From Pseudomonas putida (GTDB taxonomy: Bacteria > Pseudomonadota > Gammaproteobacteria > Pseudomonadales > Pseudomonadaceae), in NCBI RefSeq assembly GCF_028682475.1, contig NZ_JANHLE010000001.1, positions 62,001-126,000 of the forward strand: DNA of 64,000 nt, written 5' to 3'. Positions within the stretch are counted from its first letter, which is position 1, and the number at the start of each line of letters is the position of its first letter. A program made the position numbers and the translations under genes. Positions 29,113 to 38,206 of this stretch are shown piece after piece. The notes beneath the pieces are model-generated. The model was not told where the DNA came from. It was given only the letters and a program-made list of their open reading frames with translations, and did not search any database.

Positions 29113-29455
29113 ATCTCATACGGCTGGCGAAAAACGCACAACTGGCAAAAATGCTAGGGCGTTTGATTCACAGTGGCTGCGCAGCCCCCATTGGCCATAA
29201 CGTGGGGCACAACCTCGGCCAGCGCCTTGACCTTCCCGCTCAGGTACTGTGCCGCCCACGCCTGCAGCAGCAACTGCCGGACGATGTCTTTAGCCTGCTC
29301 GGACAAGGGCACGGTGTAAGGGGGAATATCCTGGTTGCGCCGGCCCTCTTGCCGCCAGCCGCTGTCACGCCGAGTGACAGGCCATCGCTATCGCCGAGGG
29401 TGTAGTCTTTACCAGTGGCCTTGGCCTGGCGAACCGTTGCATCCGAGAGTGCCAT
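29113..29455 (-). pseudogene. decayed P4-type tyrosine integrase
   Basis: The first 37 residues match the N-terminal DUF4102 arm-binding domain of P4-type integrases (MALSDATVRQAKATGKDYTL, then GDSDGLSLGVTAAGGK). The frame then breaks. In another frame the text continues PYTVPLSEQAKDIVRQLLLQ, resembling the catalytic-domain segment HIVPLSxQA, so most of the gene has been deleted and frameshifted. It lies about 225 bases from the 3' end of tRNA-Gly, the usual place for the integrase of a tRNA-targeted island. Confidence 0.7.
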
Positions 29456-29540
29456 GTACGAGCGCCTGAACATGAATTCAGGGCTAGATGCTCGTGACGC
29501 TCAACGCTCCTCTCCAGCAACAAACCGGCACCTTGGGTGC

Positions 29541-29585
29541 CCGGATTTCATGGACTGATGTCTGGACTAGAAAGGCCCGGATGCC
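29541..29585 (+). repeat. direct repeat, right copy
   Basis: ccggatttcatgg ... ctagaaa ... ccggatgcc in the same order and orientation as at 18040-18072, with about 12 extra bases inside. It lies between the integrase remnant and the tRNA-Gly terminator. Confidence 0.6.
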
Positions 29586-29614
29586 CACGGATCCTGATGG
29601 ATCTGACTGAAACG

Positions 29615-29641
29615 AAAAAAGACGCCTAAGCGTCTTTTTTT
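29615..29641. terminator. bidirectional intrinsic terminator after tRNA-Gly
   Basis: AAAAAAGACGC-CTAA-GCGTCTTTTTTT. The stem GACGC/GCGTC, with A- and T-runs on either side, can end transcription on both strands. It lies about 43 bases past the 3' end of the minus-strand tRNA. Confidence 0.9.
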
Positions 29642-29683
29642 CAGTGACCTACAGAATTCCATGAAACTCTGTAGACCGATATC

Positions 29684-29759
<76 letters not shown>

Positions 29760-29821
29760 ATTTGGTGACGGCCATTCTATAGGATCATGAATCGCCGTCA
29801 AGCCCTTGATTCAAAAAAGCT

Positions 29822-30382
29822 TTATTTTTGTTCCGAACCTTCGCGCAGGTGCGGCCAGGCGGCGCGCAGGTAGTGCACCATCGACCACAGGGTCAGGCCG
29901 GCAGAAATCATCAGCAAGGCGTAGCCGAGGATCACCCAGAAAGTCAGCACCGGCGGGTTGGCCAGCAGGATCACCAGCGCCAGCATCTGTGCCGCGGTTT
30001 TCCACTTGCCCAGGTTCGATACGGCCACCTGCGCCCTCGCCCCCAGTTCGGCCATCCACTCGCGCAGCGCCGACACCACGATCTCGCGGCCGATGATCAC
30101 CGCCGCCGGCAAGGTCAGCCAGAAGTTCGCATGCACCTGCACCAGCAGCACCAGGGCCACGGCAACCATCAGCTTGTCGGCTACCGGGTCGAGGAAGGCG
30201 CCAAAGGGCGTGCTCTGCTGCAGGCGACGGGCCAAGTAGCCGTCAAGCCAGTCAGTGGCCGCCGCAATGGCGAAGACGCTGCTCGCTGCGATATAGCTCC
30301 AGTGATACGGAACATAAAACAGCAGAATGAAGATCGGAATGAGCAGGACGCGAAGAACGGTAAGTAGATTTGGGATATTCAT
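29822..30382 (-). CDS. pgsA: CDP-diacylglycerol--glycerol-3-phosphate 3-phosphatidyltransferase
   Basis: 186 residues, integral membrane. The CDP-alcohol phosphotransferase signature is complete: [11 protein letters not shown], then [10 protein letters not shown], giving the D-G-x2-A-R-x8-G-x3-D-x3-D pattern. It catalyses the committed step to phosphatidylglycerol. The start at the second Met ([11 protein letters not shown]) is chosen because it matches the conserved N-terminus. It lies 32 bases after uvrC in the gacA-uvrC-pgsA operon. Confidence 0.97.
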   Translation of the reverse strand: MNIPNLLTVLRVLLIPIFILLFYVPYHWSYIAASSVFAIAAATDWLDGYLARRLQQSTPFGAFLDPVADKLMVAVALVLLVQVHANFWLTLPAAVIIGREIVVSALREWMAELGARAQVAVSNLGKWKTAAQMLALVILLANPPVLTFWVILGYALLMISAGLTLWSMVHYLRAAWPHLREGSEQK

Positions 30383-30414
30383 CGGCACAACTGGCTGCAA
30401 AGTGAGCGTGCATT

Positions 30415-32238
30415 CTACTCGCTATGCAGGTTGGCATAAATCGACTCGGCAAGCTTTTTACTGATTCCCGGTGCTTTGGCGATTTCTTCGATGCTGGCGC
30501 GGGTCAGCTCCTGCAATCCACCGAAGTGTTTGAGCAGGTCACGACGGCGTTTTGGTCCCACGCCTGCCACGTCTTCCAGACTGGAGGTACGCCGGGCCTT
30601 GCCACGTCGGGCGCGGTGGCCGGTGATGGCAAAACGATGTGCTTCGTCACGGATCTGCTGGATCAGGTGCAGCGCCGGCGAGTCGCCCTTGAGGGTGAAC
30701 TCGTGAGCGGCGTCGTTGAGGTAAAGGGTTTCGAAACCGGCCTTGCGCGTAACACCCTTGGCCACACCGAGCAGGATCAGGTCGGGAACGGCCAGTTCCT
30801 GGAGCACTTCGCGGGCCATGTTCAACTGGCCTTTGCCGCCGTCCACCAGCAAGACATCCGGCAGCTTGCCCTCGCCGTCCTTGATCCGCCCGAAGCGTCG
30901 GGTCAGGGCCTGGTGCATGGCGGCGTAGTCATCGCCGGGGGTAACGCCTTCAATGTTGAAGCGCCGGTAGTCGGACTTCAACGGGCCTTCCGGGCCGAAC
31001 ACCACGCAGGAGGCGACCGTCGCCTCACCACTGGAGTGGCTGATGTCGTAGCACTCCAGGCGTTGCGGGGTTTCATCCAGGGCCAGGACCTGGGCCAGGG
31101 CTTCGAACCGTGACGCCATGTGTTGGCGGTTGGCCAGGCGTGCACTCAATGCCTGCTCGGCGTTGGTCACCGCCAGTTGCTGCCAGCGTGCCCGGGTGCC
31201 GCGCACGCGGTGGCTGATGCTCAGTTCGCGCCCGCGCAGGGCCTCAATGGCCGCGGTGATCGCAGCGAAGTCTTCGTGCACCACGTTGACGATCAGCTCG
31301 CCCGGCAAGTCGCGCTCGGCGTTGCCGATGTAGTACTGGGAAAGGAACGCGGCCATCACTTCGGCCACCTCCTCTTCGATCCCGACCTGCGGGAAGAAAT
31401 TCTTGCTGCCCAGCACCCGCCCACCGCGCACGCTGATCAGGTGCACGCAGGCACCACCCGGGTTGGTGAACGCGGCAACCACATCGACATCGCCACTGCC
31501 GCCTTCCATGCTCTGCTGATCCTGCACCCGGCGCAGCAAGGCGATCTGGTCGCGCAGCTCGGCGGCCTTCTCGAATTCCAGGGCCATGGCTGCCTGCTCC
31601 ATCTCGGCATTCAGCTCATTGGTCAGTTGATGACTGCGGCCTTCGAGGAACATCACCGAGTGCCGTACATCAACGGCATATTCCTCAGGTTCGACCAGGC
31701 CGACACAAGGCGCCTTGCAACGCTTGATCTGGTATTGCAGGCACGGCCGGGTGCGGTTGCTGTAATAGCTGTCTTCGCATTGACGGACGAAGAAGGTTTT
31801 TTGCAGCAGGCTCAGGCTTTCGCGAATGGCCCCGGCGCTGGGATACGGCCCGAAATACTTGCCCTTCTGTTTCTTCGCCCCGCGATGAATCCCCAGCCGC
31901 GGGAATGCCCCGTCGGAGAGGAACACATAAGGGTAGGACTTATCGTCGCGCAGCAGGATGTTGTAGGGCGGCCGCCATTCCTTGATCAAAGTCTGCTCAA
32001 GCAGCAGCGCTTCGGTCTCGTTGGCGGTGATGGTGGTTTCGACCTGGGCGATGCGCGCCACCAGGGCAGCCGTTTTCGGCGCCAGGCCGGTCTTGCGGAA
32101 ATAGCTGGCCAGGCGCTTCTTGAGGTTCTTCGCCTTGCCGACATACAGCAGCCGGGCTTCACCGTCGAACATCCGGTAAACACCCGGGCGACCGCTGCAG
32201 GTCGCCAGGAAAGCACTTGAATCGAACACAGAGGTCAT
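30415..32238 (-). CDS. uvrC: excinuclease ABC subunit C
   Basis: 607 residues. In order: GIY-YIG nuclease (PGVYRMFD ... [14 protein letters not shown], about 14-50), a cysteine cluster ([12 protein letters not shown]), the UVR UvrB-binding motif around residue 205, the UvrC RNase-H-like domain, and tandem helix-hairpin-helix motifs ([14 protein letters not shown] ... [13 protein letters not shown]). It makes both incisions in nucleotide excision repair. The ATG at 32238 begins the conserved [16 protein letters not shown] and lies 4 bases after the gacA stop, with weak Shine-Dalgarno, suggesting coupling. Confidence 0.98.
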   Translation of the reverse strand: MTSVFDSSAFLATCSGRPGVYRMFDGEARLLYVGKAKNLKKRLASYFRKTGLAPKTAALVARIAQVETTITANETEALLLEQTLIKEWRPPYNILLRDDKSYPYVFLSDGAFPRLGIHRGAKKQKGKYFGPYPSAGAIRESLSLLQKTFFVRQCEDSYYSNRTRPCLQYQIKRCKAPCVGLVEPEEYAVDVRHSVMFLEGRSHQLTNELNAEMEQAAMALEFEKAAELRDQIALLRRVQDQQSMEGGSGDVDVVAAFTNPGGACVHLISVRGGRVLGSKNFFPQVGIEEEVAEVMAAFLSQYYIGNAERDLPGELIVNVVHEDFAAITAAIEALRGRELSISHRVRGTRARWQQLAVTNAEQALSARLANRQHMASRFEALAQVLALDETPQRLECYDISHSSGEATVASCVVFGPEGPLKSDYRRFNIEGVTPGDDYAAMHQALTRRFGRIKDGEGKLPDVLLVDGGKGQLNMAREVLQELAVPDLILLGVAKGVTRKAGFETLYLNDAAHEFTLKGDSPALHLIQQIRDEAHRFAITGHRARRGKARRTSSLEDVAGVGPKRRRDLLKHFGGLQELTRASIEEIAKAPGISKKLAESIYANLHSE

Positions 32239-32242
32239 GAGT

Positions 32243-32881
32243 TCAGAGACTGGCGTCAACCATGCCATGGCGGACCGCCAGCAGCGTCAGCTCGACGTCG
32301 CTGGTGACCGAGAGTTTTTCGAAGATCCGGTAACGGTAAGTATTGACCGTTTTCGGTGACAGGCACAGCTTGTCGGAGATGATCTGCACCTTCTGGCAAC
32401 CGACGATCATCAGCGCGATCTGGATTTCCCGCTCCGACAGCGCATCGAACGGCGAACCTTGCGGCTGGAACGACTTGAGTGCCAGTTGCTGGGCGATCTG
32501 CGGACTGATGTAGCGCTGGCCGCCAAACACCAGGCGAATGGCCTGGACCATTCCATCCAGGCCTGCACCTTTGGTCAGGTAGCCAGCGGCGCCTGCCTGC
32601 AGCAGGCGCGTGGGGAACGGGTCTTCCTCACAGGCGGTCACTGCCACCACTTTCACATCTGGATGGCTGCGCAGCAGCTTGCGCGTGGCCTCAAGGCCAC
32701 CGATCCCGGGCATCTTCACATCCATCAGGACCACGTCGGGTTTGAGCTCACGCGCGACCTTCAACGATGCCTCGCCAGAGTCGGCCTCGCCCACCACCTG
32801 CAAACCGTCGATATCGGCCAGCATGCGGGTGATGCCCGTACGTACCAGATCGTGGTCATCGACCACCAGGACCCTAATCAA
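32243..32881 (-). CDS. gacA: response regulator GacA
   Basis: 212 residues: a receiver domain with phospho-acceptor Asp54 ([10 protein letters not shown]), the acidic DDHD pocket and LTKG lysine, then a LuxR-type HTH ([29 protein letters not shown]). It is phosphorylated by GacS and activates the Rsm small RNAs that control secondary metabolism, biofilm and virulence. The start codon is TTG (32879-32881) behind GAGG, as commonly reported for Pseudomonas gacA. It heads the gacA-uvrC-pgsA operon. Alginate production is a known Gac/Rsm target, which is relevant to the cluster 1.1 kb away. Confidence 0.97.
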   Translation of the reverse strand: MIRVLVVDDHDLVRTGITRMLADIDGLQVVGEADSGEASLKVARELKPDVVLMDVKMPGIGGLEATRKLLRSHPDVKVVAVTACEEDPFPTRLLQAGAAGYLTKGAGLDGMVQAIRLVFGGQRYISPQIAQQLALKSFQPQGSPFDALSEREIQIALMIVGCQKVQIISDKLCLSPKTVNTYRYRIFEKLSVTSDVELTLLAVRHGMVDASL

Positions 32882-32959
32882 GCAGACACCTCACACTGCG
32901 GCGGCAATTGGATCCCGCCACCTTAGCAAAAAACCAGGCGCTAGAGCTAACGGAACACG

Positions 32960-33367
32960 TCATCGCATCGCTGCTATTTCACGCTTGCCCGCCGCACGGC
33001 CAAAAACACCCGAGTCGCGCCCGGAAACCTTCGCACACGCCCTTGGCAGCGCATTGGCAAGACTGCCGAGCAATTGCAGGGTGGCGGCCTGGTCGGCCGC
33101 AGGCAAGCCGCGAAAAGCCGCCAGCATGCCTTCCTCCTCCGGGCTCAGACTGCCCTGCAGCGCAGGCGTACGCGTACCACTCAACACATACAAGGCATCG
33201 ACGCCACGCGCTGTCAGCGCGGCCAGGTAATCGGCCTTGGGCGTTCGCTCGCCACTCTCGTATTTACCCTGGGCATTGGGCTCGACCCCGCCAATGTCAC
33301 CGAACACCCGCTGGGTCAGGCCCAGACGCTCCCTTTCTTCCCGTAGACGGGCACCGATTCCGTTCAT
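32960..33367 (-). CDS. XRE-family transcriptional regulator
   Basis: 135 residues. An N-terminal Cro/CI-type helix-turn-helix spans about 4-60 (LREERERLGLTQRVFGDIGGVEPNAQGKYESGERTP). The C-terminal half is low in recognisable features, with a helical segment SPEEEGMLAAFRGLPAADQAATLQLL that may dimerise. It is transcribed away from the alginate-like cluster, and the AT-rich intergenic region is shared between them. Regulation of that cluster is possible but unproven. The Shine-Dalgarno is weak. Confidence 0.8.
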   Translation of the reverse strand: MNGIGARLREERERLGLTQRVFGDIGGVEPNAQGKYESGERTPKADYLAALTARGVDALYVLSGTRTPALQGSLSPEEEGMLAAFRGLPAADQAATLQLLGSLANALPRACAKVSGRDSGVFGRAAGKREIAAMR

Positions 33368-34019
33368 TGCACTTCATGTCCTTGATGCATCACCCAGAGC
33401 GGGCAACCACGCAAGACCTACAGGATAGGCCAGTTGCACAGCACTATGCACAGGAACACCAACACTGCACAAGCCAGCTGATGCAGCGCCTGCCTGTAGT
33501 TGTCGGCACAGGGTCTTCTCCGGGCACGGCAGGTCTGACAACCAACTATCGGCGAGGAAATTTTCAACCACAAAAGGATGGCACTTTAGTGCTAATTACA
33601 ACTAGCCAACTACAATTAAAGAACACAAATCGAACCCGTAAAAAACGTAATAACAACAGAAAAAACCGGCAACAAACCCGCCAGAACACCGTCGAAAACC
33701 CCAGAAAATACATTTTATTGACGCCATTATACTGGCAATCAAGGCGAGACTGATTTTTGACACGCAACTTATTGGCAAGTTTAAGCTATTGATTTTTAAC
33801 AGTTTTTTAAACTTAACAAACAAATATCAAATAGTTTTGAATTAACGACAACAGATTGCTTGCGTAACTAAAAATTTCCCCCTTAGGATAGAAATAAGAC
33901 AACGAACAACACGGCCATCGCCTGTTCAGCGCGCGATACGTTTATGCGTGCTCGCCTCGTCGACATCACCGATTAACTGAGTAACCGAGTCAGCCTTGCT
34001 GAACCCGGAAGAGGGAACT
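33368..34019. promoter_or_regulatory. AT-rich control region of the alginate-like cluster
   Basis: About 650 bases between the XRE gene and algD. The part from about 33590 to 33900 is strikingly A/T-rich compared with the rest of the window, with runs such as aaaaaacg and ttttttaaactt. Such DNA is typical of MvaT/H-NS- or IHF-bound promoters, and algD promoters in Pseudomonas are known to be long and bent. I found no GAACTT-N16/17-TCTGA AlgU promoter and no correctly spaced sigma-54 site. Two short minus-strand frames here look non-coding. Confidence 0.6.
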
Positions 34020-35327
34020 ATGAACATCAGTATTTTTGGACTGGGTTATGTGGGTGCTGTATGTGCCGGCTGCTTGTCTGCCCGCGGCCACCAGGTGTTG
34101 GGAGTCGACATCTCTCAGGACAAAGTCGACATGATCAACCAGGGCAAATCGCCGATCGTCGAGCCTGGGCTTGAGCAACTGCTGCTCGATGGCGTGAACC
34201 AGGGCCGCCTGCGCGGCACCACTGATGTTCAGGCCGCCGTCCTGGCGACCGAGATGTCGCTGCTGTGCGTCGGTACACCGAGCAAGAAAAACGGCGACCT
34301 GGACCTGGTCTACATGGAAGCGGTGTGCCGCGAAATCGGCATGGCCCTGCGCGACAAAGGCAGCCGCCATACCATTGTGGTGCGCAGCACGGTTCTGCCA
34401 GGCACGGCAAAGAATGTGGTCATCCCGTTGCTTGAGAAGGCCTCGGGCAAACGCGCCGGGGTCGACTTCGGGGTTGCCGTGAACCCCGAGTTCCTGCGCG
34501 AAAGCACGGCGATCCAGGACTATGACTTCCCGGCCATGACCGTGATCGGCGAGCTGGACCAACACTCTGGCGACCTCCTCGAGTCGCTGTACAAGGGCCT
34601 TGATGCACCGGTGATCCGCAAGTCGATCGAAGTCGCCGAAATGATCAAGTACACCTGCAACGTCTGGCATGCGACCAAGGTCAGCTTTGCCAACGAAATC
34701 GGCAACATTGCCAAGGCCTCCGGTGTCGATGGCCGCGAGGTGATGGATGTGGTCTGCCAGGACTACAAGCTCAACCTGTCGCGCTACTACCTGCGCCCAG
34801 GGTTCGCCTTCGGTGGCTCGTGCCTGCCCAAGGACGTGCGCGCCCTCACCTACCGTGCCGGGCAGCTGGACGTTGAGCACCCGCTGCTGGCCTCGATCAT
34901 GGACAGCAACCGCAATCAGGTGCGCAATGCCTTCGAGCTGATTGTCCGCCAGGACAAACGCCGCATCGGTCTGCTCGGCCTGAGTTTCAAGTCCGGCACC
35001 GACGACCTGCGCGAGAGCCCGTTGGTGGAACTGGCCGAGATGCTGATCGGCAAAGGCTACGAGCTGAGCATCTACGACGCCAACGTCGAGTACGCGCGGG
35101 TTTTCGGCGCCAACCGCGAGTACATCGAGTCGAAGATCCCGCACGTGTCGTCCCTGCTCTGCAGCGACCTCAGCCAGGTGATCAACGGCGCCGACGTGAT
35201 TGTCCTGGGCAACAACGACGACCGCTTCGCCCAGGCCCTGGATGTCGCCGATGGCAAACAGGTGATCGACCTGGTCGGCTTCATGCCCCATGGCAGCAAC
35301 AGCAGCCAACAGGGTATCTGCTGGTAA
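34020..35327 (+). CDS. algD: GDP-mannose 6-dehydrogenase
   Basis: 435 residues, collinear with Pseudomonas AlgD. It has the Rossmann fold GLGYVGAVCAG at the N-terminus, NPEFLREST, the catalytic cysteine in GFAFGGSCLPKD, a C-terminal GLSFKSGTDDLRESPL, and the family-typical end GICW. It oxidises GDP-mannose to GDP-mannuronate, the committed step and precursor for polymannuronate. The ATG at 34020 follows AGAGGGA; eight in-frame codons upstream are unsupported. It is the first gene of an eleven-gene plus-strand cluster. This is the best-conserved member, in contrast to the downstream genes. Confidence 0.95.
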   Translation: MNISIFGLGYVGAVCAGCLSARGHQVLGVDISQDKVDMINQGKSPIVEPGLEQLLLDGVNQGRLRGTTDVQAAVLATEMSLLCVGTPSKKNGDLDLVYMEAVCREIGMALRDKGSRHTIVVRSTVLPGTAKNVVIPLLEKASGKRAGVDFGVAVNPEFLRESTAIQDYDFPAMTVIGELDQHSGDLLESLYKGLDAPVIRKSIEVAEMIKYTCNVWHATKVSFANEIGNIAKASGVDGREVMDVVCQDYKLNLSRYYLRPGFAFGGSCLPKDVRALTYRAGQLDVEHPLLASIMDSNRNQVRNAFELIVRQDKRRIGLLGLSFKSGTDDLRESPLVELAEMLIGKGYELSIYDANVEYARVFGANREYIESKIPHVSSLLCSDLSQVINGADVIVLGNNDDRFAQALDVADGKQVIDLVGFMPHGSNSSQQGICW

Positions 35328-35483
35328 CGCCTGAAGCTCCGTAGCGAGCACCCGGCAAGCATCCCAGGCCTGCGCCTGAACGAACTGAACACCTGCCTTT
35401 GTCTGCCTGCCGCACCGTGGCCGGGCCCGGCAAGTGCGCGTTTCGCTCAGGCCCAGGCGCCTGTACAACGGAGCAACGGTTTG

Positions 35484-37007
35484 ATGGAACGACAGCAACA
35501 ACCGCCTTCGGGCGCACAGCGGGCAGCCATGAGCTTATGCGCCTGGGCCTGCCTGTTCGGCCTGATCGCCCTGGCCTCGGAGATGATCGCCCCGGCGTAT
35601 CTGGACCCGAGCCACCACAGCTTCATCTTCATCATCGGCACCCTGGGCATGTGGCGCTATGGCAATGCCATCGTCCACTACCTGCGCGGCATGTACTTCC
35701 TGCACTGGAAGTTCCCGCGTATCCGCAAGGCGGTCGAGCGCATGGGTGATGCGGCGCTGCCCGCGCACATGTTCATGGTGGTGACCAGTTTTCGCATCCC
35801 CACCCACACCACCTTCAAGGTCTACCAGTCGGTGTTCCAGGAGGTGCAACGGCTCAAGGTGCCATGCACGGTGATTGCCTCGATCGTCGAGAAAGGCGAT
35901 GAGCAGTTCATCAAGCAGATCATGCGCAACGAGGTCAGGGACCGCGACGACATCAAGCTGGTGATCGTTCGCGCCCGTGGCACCGGCAAGCGTGATGGCC
36001 TGGCCCACGCCTTCCGCGCCCTGTCGCGACAGATGCCGCTGGAGGATTCGGTGGTCGGTGTGGTCGATGGCGACACCATGATGCTGCCCGGTTGCGTCGA
36101 GCGCGCGGTCAAACTGTTCGCCTACCTGCCCAAGGTCGGCGGCCTGACCACCAACGAGTTCTGCGAGGTCGAAGGCAGCAACCTGATGCGCCAGTGGCAC
36201 TCGATGCGCTTTGTACAGCGGCACATCAACATGTGTTCCATGGCCCTGTCGCACCGGGTGCTGACCCTGACCGGACGGCTGTCGTTCTTTCGCGCCAGCG
36301 TCATGACCAACCCGGACTTCATTCGTGACGTCGAAGCCGACTTTCTCGAGCACTGGCGTCTGGGCCGTTTCCAGTTTCTCACCGGTGACGACAAGTCCTC
36401 GTGGTTGAGCCTGATGCGTGCCGGCTGGGACACCTTCTATGTGCCCGACAGCAACACCCTGACCGTCGAGCATCCACCTGACAACAGCTTCTGGCGCGCC
36501 ACCCGCCAACTGATGTTCCGCTGGTACGGCAACTCGCTACGGCAGAACTTTCGCGCCACCGCCCTGCTCGGTCGTGCGCGCCTGGGCCTGTTCACCCTGT
36601 ACGTGCTGCTCGATCAGCGGGTGTCGATGTGGACCTGCCTGATGGGCCTGACCGCTTCGGTGGTCGCCGGCCTGGTGTTCGGCATCCAGTACCTGCTGGT
36701 GTACCTGTTCTGGGTGCTGCTGTCGCGCAGCATCGTCACCGTGCTGTTCCTGTTCGCCGGCCACCCGGTGAGCCCGGTGTACCCCTTTGTTCTTTATTAC
36801 AACCAGATTGTCGGCTCGGTGATGAAGATCTACGCGCTGTTCCACATGGACCAGCAGCGCTGGACCCGGCAGAAAACCACATTAAGCAACGGCAGCGTCA
36901 ACTTCGATGCCGCCCTGAACCGCTGGTCCTCCAAAGCGATGCTGTTTTCCTCCATCGCGATTTTCTTCGGAGTCATCTCGGTTCTTCTCGAACTCACGCA
37001 ACGTTAA
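35484..37007 (+). CDS. alg8: Alg8-type polymannuronate glycosyltransferase
   Basis: 507 residues. Membrane spans occur near the N-terminus and in the C-terminal third (ASVVAGLVFGIQYLLVYLFWVLL). The GT2 domain shows VVDGDTMM (DxD-type), FFRASVM, TGDDKSSW and LMFRWYGNS. Alg8 polymerises GDP-mannuronate at the inner membrane together with Alg44. The ATG at 35484 is preferred over the adjacent in-frame TTG; GGAG lies about 10 bases upstream. The 156-base gap after algD contains nothing recognisable. Confidence 0.93.
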   Translation: MERQQQPPSGAQRAAMSLCAWACLFGLIALASEMIAPAYLDPSHHSFIFIIGTLGMWRYGNAIVHYLRGMYFLHWKFPRIRKAVERMGDAALPAHMFMVVTSFRIPTHTTFKVYQSVFQEVQRLKVPCTVIASIVEKGDEQFIKQIMRNEVRDRDDIKLVIVRARGTGKRDGLAHAFRALSRQMPLEDSVVGVVDGDTMMLPGCVERAVKLFAYLPKVGGLTTNEFCEVEGSNLMRQWHSMRFVQRHINMCSMALSHRVLTLTGRLSFFRASVMTNPDFIRDVEADFLEHWRLGRFQFLTGDDKSSWLSLMRAGWDTFYVPDSNTLTVEHPPDNSFWRATRQLMFRWYGNSLRQNFRATALLGRARLGLFTLYVLLDQRVSMWTCLMGLTASVVAGLVFGIQYLLVYLFWVLLSRSIVTVLFLFAGHPVSPVYPFVLYYNQIVGSVMKIYALFHMDQQRWTRQKTTLSNGSVNFDAALNRWSSKAMLFSSIAIFFGVISVLLELTQR

Positions 37008-37022
37008 GGAAAGGCGCCTGCC

Positions 37023-38186
37023 ATGAGTAGCTCAAGTACACCTACAGTTCCCGCTAAAGCCGCAGCCAATGTCGTCCATGAAGCGATCGACGAACGCCAG
37101 TACGTGCGTACCCGGATCAATGCCAGCGTCACCCTGACAGCGGCCGGCCAGCCGACCGTGGAAACCAGCCTGCAGGACATCTCCCTGGGCGGTATCGGCC
37201 TGCGTCACAACCAGCCGCTGACCATCGGCAGCCTGTACAACGCCTCGATCCGCCTGCGCCTGAACCAGGTCGACCTGAGCCTGGACGGCAAGGTGCGCAT
37301 CGTCTCCCAGCGTGGCGAGGAAGTCGGTGCCCAGTTCGTCGACCTCGATGCACAGAAACGCGACATCCTGCGCTACATCATCAGCGCCTACCTGTCGGGC
37401 GAGATTGCCGACATCAACGGCCTGTTCAACGTGATGCAGCGCGAGAACTACATCAAGGAACGCAAGCAACAGCACGCCAGCGCACGCAGCAGCAGCGATC
37501 GCCTCCGGGCCGTGACCGGCACCCTGCTCTACGCCGCGGCCGGCCTCGCCGCCCTGGGCTTTGTGGCCTACAAAAGCTACCTGTTGTTCTTCCGCATTCC
37601 GGCGGTGCAGGCCCAGGTCTCGGCCAATGCCCAGGTCATCAGCATGCCCGACAACGGTTATGTGAAGTTCCTCCTGCAGCCCGGCCAGACCGAGGTCAAA
37701 GCCGGTCAGCCTGTGGCCAATATCTCCACCCAGCTGGCCACCAGCTTCACCAGCCCGGCGGACATGAAAGCGCTGGCCGATCTGTCGCCAGGCGATTTGC
37801 AGACCCTGCTCGGGCGCGCCAGCATCGAGACGGTGATCAACAGTCCGTGCGACTGCGAAGTCTATTTCCCCAACAAACCCCTGGATGGCTTTGGCTACAA
37901 ACAGGCGCCGCTGATGCATTTGCTGCCGCGCGATGAGGGCCTGTTCGTCACCGCCAACGTGCCCTTCGACAAGCTGGCCGATATCTCCCGGGTCACCTCG
38001 GTGAACCTGAAAGTGTTCGGCCTGGACGAGCACTTCAGCGGCAAGGTGGTCGACTCGCGCGTCGATGAAGCCAACAAGAACCTGGCCCTGACCATCGCCC
38101 CGGACACCCCGTTGCCACGCCAGGCCTATCAGAAGCCAGTGGCGGTCGACCTGTTCCTCGGCCTGCCGTTCACGGCATCGCGTTGA
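37023..38186 (+). CDS. alg44: Alg44-type c-di-GMP receptor and co-polymerase
   Basis: 387 residues. The PilZ domain carries both c-di-GMP signatures: RxxxR at Arg25-Arg29 (ERQYVRTR) and DxSxxG at 52-57 (DISLGG). A single membrane span lies near 170-190 (YAAAGLAALGFVAYKSYLLFF), followed by a periplasmic membrane-fusion-like domain. Binding of c-di-GMP by Alg44 is known to activate Alg8, so the cluster should be under c-di-GMP control. GGAAAGG precedes the ATG; the gap after alg8 is 15 bases. Confidence 0.93.
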   Translation: MSSSSTPTVPAKAAANVVHEAIDERQYVRTRINASVTLTAAGQPTVETSLQDISLGGIGLRHNQPLTIGSLYNASIRLRLNQVDLSLDGKVRIVSQRGEEVGAQFVDLDAQKRDILRYIISAYLSGEIADINGLFNVMQRENYIKERKQQHASARSSSDRLRAVTGTLLYAAAGLAALGFVAYKSYLLFFRIPAVQAQVSANAQVISMPDNGYVKFLLQPGQTEVKAGQPVANISTQLATSFTSPADMKALADLSPGDLQTLLGRASIETVINSPCDCEVYFPNKPLDGFGYKQAPLMHLLPRDEGLFVTANVPFDKLADISRVTSVNLKVFGLDEHFSGKVVDSRVDEANKNLALTIAPDTPLPRQAYQKPVAVDLFLGLPFTASR

Positions 38187-38206
38187 ACGCAAAGGAAGGA
38201 TTGGCG

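Noticed and set aside
33772..33795. Sigma-54-like promoter (TTGGCA...AAGCT)
   Set aside because: GG and GC are separated by 9 bases instead of the required 10.
33564..33823. Small minus-strand hydrophobic ORFs in the AT-rich region before algD
   Set aside because: No Shine-Dalgarno, two overlapping frames equally open; best explained by AT-rich non-coding DNA.
33700..34019. AlgU/sigma-22 promoter for algD
   Set aside because: No GAACTT with a correctly spaced TCTGA-like -10 box was found by eye.
33990..35501. Long minus-strand open frame opposite algD
   Set aside because: AlgD on the plus strand is unmistakable; the antisense frame has no recognisable domain.
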